From contig NZ_CALGFC010000007.1 of NCBI RefSeq assembly GCF_937881195.1, positions 1 through 64,000 of the forward strand: a stretch of DNA of 64,000 nt, given 5' to 3'. The translations under genes and the position numbers were made by a program. The DNA comes from an uncultured Methanobrevibacter sp. (GTDB lineage: Archaea > Methanobacteriota > Methanobacteria > Methanobacteriales > Methanobacteriaceae). The notes beneath the pieces were generated by a model. That model saw only the letters and a program-made list of their open reading frames with translations. It was not told where the DNA came from and ran no database searches. Of the stretch, positions 1 through 10,016 are shown one piece after another. The number at the start of each line of letters is the position of its first letter. Position 1 is the stretch's first letter.

Positions 1-75
1 AAAAAATATTTTAAAATAAATAGCTAAAAAATATTTTAAAATAAATAGCTAAAAAATATTTTAAAATAAATAGCT
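1..75. repeat. 25-nt tandem repeat, three identical copies
   Basis: Positions 1-25, 26-50 and 51-75 are identical 25-mers (A/T-rich, each ending in AATAGCT). A degenerate fourth copy begins at 76. The array lies just past the 3' end of thrC and may continue left of the window. Confidence 0.9.
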
Positions 76-114
76 AAAAAGAATTTAAAATAAAAAGATA
101 AATAGATTTTTAAT

Positions 115-1320
115 CTATTTGTTTAATAAAATCTTTTTTAATGCATTAATATCTGCATCGATTTTAGTAGGTTCAACACAAGCATCGATAGCTGTATTAG
201 GATCTTTAAGTAAATGTCCAGTAACAATACATACAACTTGTTCGCCTTTATCAATTACTCCTTCAGCAACAAGTTTTTTAAGACCTGCGATTGAAGCAGC
301 AGATGCTGGTTCAACACCAATTCCTTCTTTTCTTGCAAGTTCTTTTTGAGCATCTAAAATCTCATCATCATTAACAGTTTCTGCATAACCATTAGAGTCA
401 TAAATTGCCCTTAAAGCTTTAGTTGAACTTACTGGAGCCCCTATTCTAATAGCTGTAGCTATAGTTTCAGGATTTTCAGTAGGCACTAACTCCATAGTTT
501 TTTTCCTAAATGCATCCACAATAGGACATGCTCCTTCAGCTTGAATACCAGTCATCATAGGTAAATTTTCAACAAAACCTGCCTTATAAAATTCAGTTAC
601 ACCTTTCCATATTGCAGAAATATTTCCTGCATTACCTACAGGAAGTATAATCCTATCTGGAGATTTCCATCCAAGTTCATGGACAATCTCGAATCCAATG
701 GATTTCTGTCCTTCAAGCCTATAAGGATTAATAGAATTAAGAAGATATAAATGTTTTTCAAGAGCAAGTGCAGTTATAGCTTCAAGTGCTTCATCAAAAT
801 TTCCATTAACTGAAAGCACACGAGCTCCATGGAACATAGCCTGAGCTAATTTTCCAAGGGCAACTTTACCACTTGGAAGAAGTACAACACACTGAAGACC
901 AGCTCTAGCTGCATAAGCTGCAAGTGATGCAGAAGTATTACCTGTAGAAGCACATCCAACAGTGTCCACACCAAGCTCCATAGCTTTTGTCATTCCAACA
1001 CTCATACCCCTATCTTTAAAACTTCCAGTAGGATTTGAGCCTTCAACTTTAACATATAGCTCAATTCCAAGTTCTTTACCTAGCTTATCACATTTGCAAA
1101 AAGGAGTTCCGCCTTCGTCTAATGAAACTATCTTATTTTCATCAACAGGCATGAGTTCTTTATATTTCCATAGTGTATCTTTCCTACAATCAAAAATGTC
1201 CTTTGAGATATCTAAACTTTCAATATCTATATCTACTTCTAGTACAGAGCCACATTCTTTACAGTTATAAATAACTTCATTATCATCATATTTTGCATTA
1301 CAGTTTACACATACAATCAT
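115..1320 (-). CDS. thrC: threonine synthase
   Basis: PLP enzyme converting O-phospho-L-homoserine to threonine in the cytoplasm. Counted from the chosen start, an N-terminal zinc ribbon (C4, C7, C20, C23) is followed by the fold-type II PLP core, with the Schiff-base lysine in GSFKDRGM (K102) and the TGNTSAS and LPVGNAGN phosphate/substrate loops. About 401 residues, a normal archaeal length. An upstream in-frame GTG at 1344 would add eight residues. I prefer the ATG at 1318-1320 because the zinc ribbon starts right there (MIVCVNC) and a GTGG stretch lies just upstream. It stands alone, followed by tandem repeats and preceded by a long A/T spacer. Confidence 0.95.
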   Translation of the reverse strand: MIVCVNCNAKYDDNEVIYNCKECGSVLEVDIDIESLDISKDIFDCRKDTLWKYKELMPVDENKIVSLDEGGTPFCKCDKLGKELGIELYVKVEGSNPTGSFKDRGMSVGMTKAMELGVDTVGCASTGNTSASLAAYAARAGLQCVVLLPSGKVALGKLAQAMFHGARVLSVNGNFDEALEAITALALEKHLYLLNSINPYRLEGQKSIGFEIVHELGWKSPDRIILPVGNAGNISAIWKGVTEFYKAGFVENLPMMTGIQAEGACPIVDAFRKKTMELVPTENPETIATAIRIGAPVSSTKALRAIYDSNGYAETVNDDEILDAQKELARKEGIGVEPASAASIAGLKKLVAEGVIDKGEQVVCIVTGHLLKDPNTAIDACVEPTKIDADINALKKILLNK

Positions 1321-2002
1321 AAAACCACTTTGATATAAAACCACTTTAATATGGAAACAATATCAATCTTAATTTAATTAAATTTAATTATAAAATTACT
1401 AATTATTATTTCTAGTATATTAATGTTATTTATTTCTAAATATATCAATATTATCCATTAAAATATCATCAATATAATATTAATATAATATTAATTTTTG
1501 ATTATTTTTATAATTTAGATCATATTTTATAATATAGATTATTTTTAAAATCTAAATTATGTTTATAATATAAATTATTTTATAATATAACTTATTTTTA
1601 AAATCTAAATTATTTTTATAATATAAATTATTTTTACAATTTAAATAAAATCATATATCATACAACATTATGTTATTTTTTTTATTGATAATATTATATA
1701 AGTTTATTTTATAATTCTAATTATTCAATTAATTAAAGATCACATTATAATTAAAATATAAATTAATATTAAAAAATTATATTAAAATAAAAAAATATTA
1801 TTAAAATAAAATATTATTAAAATGAAAATAAGGATATTAAAATGAAAAATAATAGGAAAAATAATAGTAAAATAATTAAAATATAAATTAATATTAAAAA
1901 ATATTATTGAAATAGAATATTATTAAAATAAAAAAATAATCGGAAAATAAAAAATAAAAATAAATTATAACTCACTAAATAGCCATACAATATTTAATAA
2001 AA
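1321..2002. other. A/T-only intergenic spacer
   Basis: About 680 bp of almost pure A/T with short imprecise repeats of the type ATAATATAAATTATTTTTAAA. I see no ORF, RNA gene or convincing hairpin. It must contain the thrC promoter (transcribed leftwards), but no TATA box stands out against the background. Confidence 0.6.
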
Positions 2003-2656
2003 TTAAATAAAAAGATTAGCTATACTTATAGTAAGATATGCTTCAATAAAAGCAGCTATAACAAGTAAAATAGCTGAAAATCCTAATAAAGCTAATGATT
2101 GAGTAAGTCTATCAATATTATTATTTAGTGAATTAGTTATCCTGTGTTTTACTGATATTTTAACCTCATCTGAAATAGCTTTTGGATAGGCAATATCTTT
2201 TATAAATTCAACTAAAAATTTAAACATTACAAAACCACTTGCTCCTGCAATAATAATAGCAGGAATCTCAAATATTCCATGAGGAAGTGTTAAAAGTAAA
2301 AATGAATACAAAGGCATCTTTGTTGCAAAATATCCAATGAAAACACCATTAGTAATCAAAACAGAAGCTGTGATTAAACAAAAGGTAATAGCTCCACAAT
2401 ATAATATTATTCCAACATATATATTATTGAAAAAGATTGAATTATGTGTTAACTGAATATCTCCTTGTTGAACTCTTTCACGAAAAGAGTTAACCATCGG
2501 ATTCATAGCCCCTGAAATATAAGGTGCAAAGAAGTATCCGAAAAACATTGGAATTAAAAATAACAAAGCTGAAAATAGAATTATAAATCTGTTCTCTGAA
2601 AATGCATTCTTCAGCTCATTCCATAAAATAGAAAAATAATGTTTAATATTCTGCAG
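2003..2656 (-). CDS. SpoIIM-like (DUF95) integral membrane protein, probable CTG start
   Basis: Stage II sporulation protein M family member, a widespread archaeal and bacterial membrane protein of unsettled function (in sporulating bacteria SpoIIM acts in septal wall remodelling). Several hydrophobic segments surround the family signature PHGIFEIPA, followed by GASG and a long C-terminal membrane helix. The first ordinary start (TTG at 2564-2566) would cut into the first membrane helix. The frame is open upstream to about 2680 and encodes a typical amphipathic N-terminus (residues such as ILWNELKNAFSENRF) before that helix. No ATG, GTG or TTG exists there, but a CTG at 2654-2656 sits three bases behind a perfect GGTGAT site, the same spacing as the TTG-started PIN gene in this window. 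The CTG start is therefore inferred. Confidence 0.8.
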   Translation of the reverse strand: MQNIKHYFSILWNELKNAFSENRFIILFSALLFLIPMFFGYFFAPYISGAMNPMVNSFRERVQQGDIQLTHNSIFFNNIYVGIILYCGAITFCLITASVLITNGVFIGYFATKMPLYSFLLLTLPHGIFEIPAIIIAGASGFVMFKFLVEFIKDIAYPKAISDEVKISVKHRITNSLNNNIDRLTQSLALLGFSAILLVIAAFIEAYLTISIANLFI

Positions 2657-2866
2657 TATATCACCTATTAATAAATTTAATTAATTTAAGAAATATTATT
2701 TATATTTTTAAACTAATTTTAAATAAATTACTATATTAGTAAACTATCATATAAAAATATTAGTTTTGTATTATAAATATAAAAATTAAAAATTCTTGAA
2801 AAATTCATACCTAAAATATAATTCATAAAATTTATATTTAAATCATAATTTCAGAAATATTTAATA

Positions 2867-3955
2867 TTATAAAAGAGTTTTTGCAATCTCTAATGATTCT
2901 TCTCTTTTATCTGATAGCTTTTCAAAAAAATCTTTCATTTTTTCTGCAGTAAGTGATTTACATTCACCGCAAAGTAAAGTTCCGTTTTTACAATTTTCAT
3001 AAACACTTTTAAGTTCATCATCATCTTCAATCAAATGATAAACTAACATTTCATAAACAACACAATGATCTGGACAACCACCAAGTTTTTTCTGCTCATC
3101 TAAACTTTCACGGCCTCCTGTTTTAGCTGATTTAACTTTTTTCTCAGCTTCTTTTGGAGTATCATTTAAGTAAATAGCTGTTTTCGGATCACTGCTTGAC
3201 ATTTTACCACCAGTAAGTCCTGTAAGAAACCTATGATATGTTGAAGCAGGAGGAATAAATCCATCTTGAGATTTAAATCTATCAGCAAGGTCCCTAGTTA
3301 ATCTTATATGAGGGTCTTGGTCAACACCAACAGGTACAACCACATTTTTTGGACCACCATATTCTTCAATTTGAGGAAGTAAAATATCAGCTACTTGAAC
3401 AATAGGAGCATATAAATGAGACATACTTGTAGACTGAGAAAACCCATATATAGCTTTTAATTCATTAAAGTTTACTTTCTTAGATAATTTGAATGATAAA
3501 TCTTTAACAGGGTTGTGTTCTGATTGAAGATAAACAAGAACATTTTCATCAGTTAAATCAAGTCCCAATGCAATATAATTAGATAAATATTCAGTAACAG
3601 CCATTTCTTTCGCTTGTTTAAAGTCAATTCCTCTTGCACCATAAGATTCCATATCAGCTATAGGAAGAGATAAATTTCCTCCCCTTTCTAAATACCATTT
3701 AAGTTGATCTACAACCATTTTATGGCCAATATGCATTTTTCCACTAGGCATCATTCCAGATACGACAGCGAATTCTTTATTTTCATTGACCAAAGGAACC
3801 ATTTTCTCAAAGTCTCTGTGGCCAAATATAACTCCCCTAGTCATGAGAGGAAGAGGATCTTTAATATCTTTTAATATATTTGAGAATTTTTTTATTCCGA
3901 ACTTATTTACTAATTTATCATAATCAACAGATGATGATGCCCATGGATCAATCAA
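2867..3955 (-). CDS. trpS: tryptophanyl-tRNA synthetase
   Basis: Class I aminoacyl-tRNA synthetase charging tRNA-Trp. The HIGH motif is at residues 75-78 (KMHIGHK) and KMSSS at 251-255. The archaeal/eukaryotic-type N-terminal extension (IDPWASS start) and a C-terminal cysteine-rich patch (CPDHC, CGECK) are visible. 362 residues, usual for archaeal TrpRS. The ATG is preceded by AAGGTGATTTTTT, a strong ribosome-binding site. It reads towards the SpoIIM-like gene with about 210 bp between, so cotranscription is not obvious. Confidence 0.96.
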   Translation of the reverse strand: MIDPWASSSVDYDKLVNKFGIKKFSNILKDIKDPLPLMTRGVIFGHRDFEKMVPLVNENKEFAVVSGMMPSGKMHIGHKMVVDQLKWYLERGGNLSLPIADMESYGARGIDFKQAKEMAVTEYLSNYIALGLDLTDENVLVYLQSEHNPVKDLSFKLSKKVNFNELKAIYGFSQSTSMSHLYAPIVQVADILLPQIEEYGGPKNVVVPVGVDQDPHIRLTRDLADRFKSQDGFIPPASTYHRFLTGLTGGKMSSSDPKTAIYLNDTPKEAEKKVKSAKTGGRESLDEQKKLGGCPDHCVVYEMLVYHLIEDDDELKSVYENCKNGTLLCGECKSLTAEKMKDFFEKLSDKREESLEIAKTLL

Positions 3956-4100
3956 AAAAAATCACCTTAACTTAAATCTGACTTGAATAATTCTTATATT
4001 TTATCTAATTATTCTTTATTTTACTTTAAAAAGTTTATTTTGCACTAAATACGATTATATTTTATGATATAGATTATAATTATATTTTAAAAGTATAATT

Positions 4101-4252
4101 TTATAATTATTTTTATAATTATTTTTTAAATTATAATTTATGAAATAGATTATAGCTATTTTTTTAAATTATAATTTTATAATTATTTTTATAATTATTT
4201 TTATAATTATTTTTTAAATTATAATTTGTGAAATAGATTATAGCTATTTTTT
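4101..4252. repeat. 64-nt direct repeat, offset 88 nt
   Basis: Positions 4101-4164 and 4189-4252 match at 63 of 64 positions (A at 4140, G at 4228). Both copies end in the recognisable block TGAAATAGATTATAGCTA. They fill most of the 320-bp spacer between endA and trpS, which otherwise holds only A/T sequence and the trpS promoter. Confidence 0.85.
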
Positions 4253-4275
4253 AAAAGTATATTTTAAATTACTAA

Positions 4276-4800
<525 letters not shown>

Positions 4801-5114
4801 TTAATACCTCAAAAACCATAGATAATTAATATTTCAAATTTTAAATCATTAATAATTAAAATAATGTCTTCTAATAATGTTTATATAAATATATATAATT
4901 AAAATTATATTTTCTAATAATTTTTATATAAATTCTTATAATTATTTTTATATAAAGTTTATAATAATTTTTATATAAATTTAATAAATGTTTATAAAAT
5001 GTTTATAAATTTTTTATAAAATAATTGTATAAATTTAATATAATTTTTATAAAATATTTATGAAAATATTCATATAATATTTATATATAATTTAGTGTTT
5101 TTATATTTAATTTA
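4801..5114. other. A/T-rich spacer with short repeats
   Basis: 314 bp between npdG and endA (both minus strand). It contains repeated TTTATATAAATTTATAA-like words and no ORF or stable hairpin that I can support. The endA promoter should lie here. Confidence 0.55.
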
Positions 5115-5795
5115 CTATTTTTTATCTAATCCTGTTATTCGAATACCAGCATAATGAGTTTTATTTTTAATGTTGAGGCCGATTAATAATGGAGTTATCT
5201 TTTCAACAATTTTAGTTCTGGATAATGGCCCACAATCAATTGCATTTACACCAGGAAGAAGATTAACAAGTTCCATAGCTTTTAATTTAGCTTTATTATT
5301 ATCTCCACAAACTAAACAATCACAATCAATATCTTCCCCATGATTCATTAAACTTGAAGAAGAGATATTACTGTATGCAGATACAATATCAACATTTTTA
5401 CCTTTCAATATAGCAACGGTTCTCTCAGCAGCAGAACCTTCCCATACTTCTATAAATTCAATTGGAGAACCTCCAATATTAGAGCTAAGTGGAGCAGTAG
5501 CATCAATTATAATTTTACCATCAACATGGTCTTTTATGCTATCTAAAGTAGCTTTTTGAGCTTGTAAAGGAACAGTAAGGATAATTATATCTGCTAAAAC
5601 AGCAGCATCAGGATTACTTAAACCTTCTAAATTTTTAATATTGGTTTGACCTAAAAGATTTTCAATTTCTGAAACAGCATTTTCAGCTTTTTCAGCTTTT
5701 CTTGAACCAATAACTACATCTTCACCTATTTTAGCATATCTCATAGCTAAACCTAAACCTTGGTCTCCAGTCCCACCTATAATAGCAATTTTCAT
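5115..5795 (-). CDS. npdG: F420H2:NADP+ oxidoreductase (Fno/NpdG)
   Basis: Transfers hydride between reduced coenzyme F420 and NADP, supplying NADPH in methanogens. The N-terminal dinucleotide-binding motif IGGTGDQG starts at residue 6, followed by the NADP-phosphate region GSRKAEKA. A second region around CDCLVCGDN and the C-terminal GPLSRTKIVE match the family. 226 residues, standard length. The ATG is preceded by GAGGATC. It is divergent from the DUF2115 gene across a 526-bp spacer. Confidence 0.93.
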   Translation of the reverse strand: MKIAIIGGTGDQGLGLAMRYAKIGEDVVIGSRKAEKAENAVSEIENLLGQTNIKNLEGLSNPDAAVLADIIILTVPLQAQKATLDSIKDHVDGKIIIDATAPLSSNIGGSPIEFIEVWEGSAAERTVAILKGKNVDIVSAYSNISSSSLMNHGEDIDCDCLVCGDNNKAKLKAMELVNLLPGVNAIDCGPLSRTKIVEKITPLLIGLNIKNKTHYAGIRITGLDKK

Positions 5796-6321
5796 ATTTT
5801 GATCCTCATAAATATTATTTTTCTATTGATTATCTATTAATTAATATAATCAATAATATAATTGACATGGTTAATATAGATAATAAATAATATATTAATA
5901 TAAAAAATATATTAACAATCAATACAAATTTAGTAACCAATATAAATTTAATAATCAATATAAATTATAAATTTTATATCAAGCATTAATAATATTAAGA
6001 CATATTCAATGATATTAATCCCAGATTTTAATATTTTTAATTATAATATTTTAGATATTTATTCTATGCTAAATATTTTTATATTAAATATAAAAAATAT
6101 TAATTTAAAATAAAGCATATTCTAAAAGAATAATATGTCTTTTTAGAAATTTGTTAAACTCCCTTAATAAATATTACTTTTAATTTAAATTAAAAATTAA
6201 TATTAAAAATAAAATTGAATAAAAATTTAATTAAAAAAACTAAAAAATCAATGAAATGAAAAGAATGATTTTAAATTTAAAATAGAATTTTTATATGATA
6301 TGTGAATAAAAGGTTTTTGTA
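5796..6321. other. divergent intergenic spacer
   Basis: 526 bp between npdG (leftward) and the DUF2115 gene (rightward). It holds repeated CAATATAAATT words near 5920-5965 and a possible short hairpin near 6120-6148 (TCTAAAAG pairing with CTTTTTAGA). Both promoters must lie here. I see no ORF. Confidence 0.5.
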
Positions 6322-6855
6322 ATGTTTAAAGAGCTTAATACATTAAAATCAGAAGAAAATATTTTAAAAAAAGATTTAATGATAACTATTAAAAATTTAG
6401 CTAATACAATTTCAGTTCATGATCTTATGTTAGCTACTGCCATATTAAGAGATGAAGGAAAATATGTTACAGCAAGTTATAGAGAATCTTATCTTGAAAT
6501 ATATATAAAATATTTTATTATGAGAATAAAAGATGTAAAAGCAGATAAAAATAGCTATAATTTGGAAATCGATAACAAAGAAGATTTTTCACAAGCTATT
6601 GAATTACTAGAAGCCCAATTCAACAACAAAGAATTATATAAAAATGAAAATGATAAATTCCCAATAATTTATACAGTTATTGGTTTATATACTACTTTTA
6701 TATTAAATGAACCAATTCACCCAAAAGGAACTCCTTTTCCAGGTAATTTAAAAGTTACTTATAAAGATAATACATATTTTTGTCCTGTAAAAGACAAACA
6801 AAAAGAAAACCCCAATGCAGTATGCAGATTTTGCATAGCTAAACAAACTGAGTAA
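6322..6855 (+). CDS. DUF2115 (UPF0305) family protein
   Basis: Conserved methanogen protein of unknown function. The C-terminal half carries the family hallmarks: HPKGTPFPG (about residues 133-141), a YFCPVKDKQ block and a final CRFCIAKQ cysteine pair, which suggests a metal or iron-sulfur site (inference). 177 residues, close to the usual length. AAAGG lies about ten bases before the ATG. It is the last gene before the CRISPR array and reads towards the array's trailer end. Confidence 0.85.
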   Translation: MFKELNTLKSEENILKKDLMITIKNLANTISVHDLMLATAILRDEGKYVTASYRESYLEIYIKYFIMRIKDVKADKNSYNLEIDNKEDFSQAIELLEAQFNNKELYKNENDKFPIIYTVIGLYTTFILNEPIHPKGTPFPGNLKVTYKDNTYFCPVKDKQKENPNAVCRFCIAKQTE

Positions 6856-6978
6856 ATGGTATTTTTAAAAGGATTATGGTTTATTAGGGAGAAATAAAAC
6901 TAAGAAGATGATTAAAGTATAAATTTTAAAAAGAAAAAATGGCTTTTTTATATACTAAAAATCATGAAATGAGGAATA

Positions 6979-9373
6979 ATTTCAATCTTAATATAGTCTG
7001 ATTTTAATAAATAATTTATTCATCTCTATCATACCTTTAGTAATTTCAATCCTAATATAGTCTGATTTTAATCAATAAAAAGATATATTGATTATAAGAT
7101 AGATAGATTTCAATCCTAATATAGTCTGATTTTAATCCATATCACATGATACTTAGAGGGGCTTATGCTACATTTCAATCCTAATATAGTCTGATTTTAA
7201 TCTTTTTTAGTAAAAGGTCAATGGATTAGTTTTATGATTTCAATCCTAATATAGTCTGATTTTAATACTTGAACCCCTCGCCATTGATTACTCCCAAACT
7301 AATTTCAATCCTAATATAGTCTGATTTTAATAAACAAATGCTTCAGGTAAATAAGGTAATTGTTTACGAATTTCAATCCTAATATAGTCTGATTTTAATT
7401 CCTAAACCAGGTAATATGGGTATGTTTGAGGACATTATTTCAATCCTAATATAGTCTGATTTTAATTAAATCAGTAGCAGCTGATTTAGCAATAGCTACA
7501 CTATTTTGATTTGAAATATAGTCTGATTTTAATTAAATCAGTAGGTAAAACAGCACAACAGCGAACTTTATTTCAATCCTAATATAGTCTGATTTTAATG
7601 TTTTATATTGTTAGTGCCTTTTTGTAGTGTTTTTGATTTCAATCCTAATATATTCTGATTTTAATTGAATCAAAGAATCCGATTGAGTCTTTTAAAAAAC
7701 AAATTTCAATCCTAATATAGTCTGATTTTAATAATTTCGCTAAAAGTCTATTATGGAGGTTTTTTTAAATTTCAATCCTAATATAGTCTGATTTTAATTG
7801 TTTACTACTTGGTTGTTGTCTATGAATGCTGATTTCAATCCTAATATAGTCTGATTTTAATAGTTTCAATATTTTTTAATGAACATTCAATTATTTTATA
7901 TTTCAATCCTAATATAGTCTGATTTTAATAGTAGATACTATAATCTTTAGTGCGAATGAATATATGTAATTTCAATCCTAATATAGTCTGATTTTAATAC
8001 ACATTTCACTCATTCAATCACCTTGGTTCATATACATTTCAATCCTAATATAGTCTGATTTTAATAAAATAACTAATTTAATAAGAATGGATATAGATAT
8101 TTCAATCCTAATATAGTCTGATTTTAATTATAATAAGAAGGAGGTTCTGTTACTCATTTTATTTATTTCAATCCTAATATAGTCTGATTTTAATTATATA
8201 TTCAATTTAAATTTAAATCAATTTACATTTCAATCCTAATATAGTCTGATTTTAATCCTTCACCTTTTTTACCACTATTTTTATTAGTTTATTTCAATCC
8301 TAATATAGTCTGATTTTAATTTTCACCTAGACTATAACCTGTTAAACTTTCATCTTCTATTTCAATCCTAATATAGTCTGATTTTAATCATCCTCATATA
8401 ATATTTCTCCTATGGGTAATCTTATTTCAATCCTAATATAGTCTGATTTTAATATCTAAATCGACCAGTTACTGTTAGCACTAGTGAATTTCAATCCTAA
8501 TATAGTCTGATTTTAATGGAAAAGAAGATAACGCACCCTTTGCCATTTACAGTAATTTCAATCCTAATATAGTCTGATTTTAATTTGCTGTGGTAGCTTC
8601 AGGACTGCAACAGGTGTAATAATTTCAATCCTAATATAGTCTGATTTTAATCTGCGAGTATTGCTTTTTCAACTCTTGCTTTATTTCAATCCTAATATAG
8701 TCTGATTTTAATCTCACCATAACCATTACCAATATTTTGTTGGTTAAAAATTTCAATCCTAATATAGTCTGATTTTAATTTAGGTAACTTGTAATATTTT
8801 CTAATATTTTTCGATTTCAATCCTAATATAGTCTGATTTTAATAAAGATGTATGTGTTTTAAAATATAGTAAAACAATTAAATTTCAATCCTAATATAGT
8901 CTGATTTTAATCATAAAGTCCATAATCATAATTCAATATAGTAACATTTCAATCCTAATATAGTCTGATTTTAATACACCAAACGGTATCGATCTAAGGA
9001 TCGATTCTTTAATTTCAATCCTAATATAGTCTGATTTTAATATCATTCTTATAAAAAACACGTTAGGTGATATTTAATTTCAATCCTAATATAGTCTGAT
9101 TTTAATGCATTACTACCCCCCCAAAGTTTAGGAGTATTATAACATTTCAATCCTAATATAGTCTGATTTTAATTAGTTTCTTGAATATATGCTTTCTTAA
9201 TTGGTTTAATATTTCAATCCTAATATAGTCTGATTTTAATTAGACGATGAATTAACGTGGTGATAACTTATGAAATTTCAATCCTAATATAGTCTGATTT
9301 TAATATTCTGTGAAGTCGGAAATTAATTTTAATTTCCATATTTATTTCAATCCTAATATAGTCTGATTTTAAT
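6979..9373 (-). CRISPR. type I-B CRISPR array, 37 repeats / 36 spacers
   Basis: A 30-nt repeat, beginning ATTTCAATCC and ending GATTTTAAT on the plus strand, occurs 37 times from 6979 to 9344, with spacers of about 31-39 nt. Read on the minus strand the repeat ends in ATTGAAAT, the usual 8-nt 5' handle of I-B crRNAs, so the array is transcribed leftwards from the cas side, with the leader at 9374-9726. In agreement, the leader-distal repeat (6979-7008) carries a C-to-T change. The repeat at 7636 has G-to-T (TATTCTG), and the repeat at about 7504-7533 is strongly diverged in its handle half. Newest spacers should be those near 9344. Confidence 0.98.
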
Positions 9374-9726
9374 AGGGTGAAAAATTTTGCTAAATTCCCT
9401 ATAAATGGTTCTAATTTCTCCTATCAAACATTTATATTTTTCTATCGTTAATAGAGTTGATATTTTAAATGCTTTAACGATGAACAAATAATAAATATTT
9501 AACTAAAAAGATAAGGATAATTTACTTAAAATAAATTTTAGAGTATAATAACTCGATAAAACATTGAAACAAAGCAATATTTATTCTTTTAATTAATATG
9601 AATTACAATAATAACAATATGAAATAAAGTAATAATAAAAAAATTAATAAAAACGAAACAAATGATACCAATAAAATGAAAAAATTGATTCAAAATAAGT
9701 TTTTAATTACTATTTAGCGTGTTAAT
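9374..9726 (-). promoter_or_regulatory. CRISPR leader
   Basis: A/T-rich, non-coding stretch between the last intact repeat and cas2, on the side predicted as promoter-proximal by repeat orientation. It includes an 8-bp inverted repeat, ATCGTTAA (9444-9451) and TTAACGAT (9474-9481), 70-110 nt from the first repeat. That could be a leader element used in spacer integration or the array promoter region (inference). The cas2 3' end must also terminate here. Confidence 0.65.
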
Positions 9727-9990
9727 TCAAAGAATCCCTTCAATAGGAGATTTTTCAATACCCAATATCTCCCTTTGCATTGCTTCTTCCATTCTTAGTT
9801 TATAAATAATAATTGAATCTTCATCAGTATTTATTAAATCAATTAATCCAGAGACAATAATATTAAATTCACTTTTAGTAGCTTCTCCTTCAAAAACAGA
9901 ATTTTGTATCCAATATAAATGTTGTCTAAGAAAACTCTTTACTTTATTTACTCTTTCAACTTTAATATCATAAACAATAATTAAATACAT
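9727..9990 (-). CDS. cas2: CRISPR-associated endonuclease Cas2
   Basis: Small ferredoxin-fold protein that dimerises and bridges two Cas1 dimers in the spacer-integration complex. The start MYLIIVYDI, with the conserved aspartate after a beta-strand, is typical of Cas2, followed by RQHLYWIQNSVFEGE. I start at the ATG 9988-9990 because GTGATA precedes it and family members begin here. The frame is open 12 codons further up and would overlap cas1. 87 residues. It is the last gene of the cas operon, next to the leader. Confidence 0.93.
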   Translation of the reverse strand: MYLIIVYDIKVERVNKVKSFLRQHLYWIQNSVFEGEATKSEFNIIVSGLIDLINTDEDSIIIYKLRMEEAMQREILGIEKSPIEGIL

Positions 9991-10016
9991 ATTATCACTT
10001 TTTACTATAAAAAAAG

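Noticed and set aside
962..1270. Plus-strand ORF opposite thrC
   Set aside because: Ser/Pro-rich shadow of a clearly coding minus-strand gene.
4101..4252. 64-nt direct repeats considered as a degenerate CRISPR or insertion-sequence remnant
   Set aside because: Only two copies, pure A/T, no inverted ends, no transposase and no spacer pattern.
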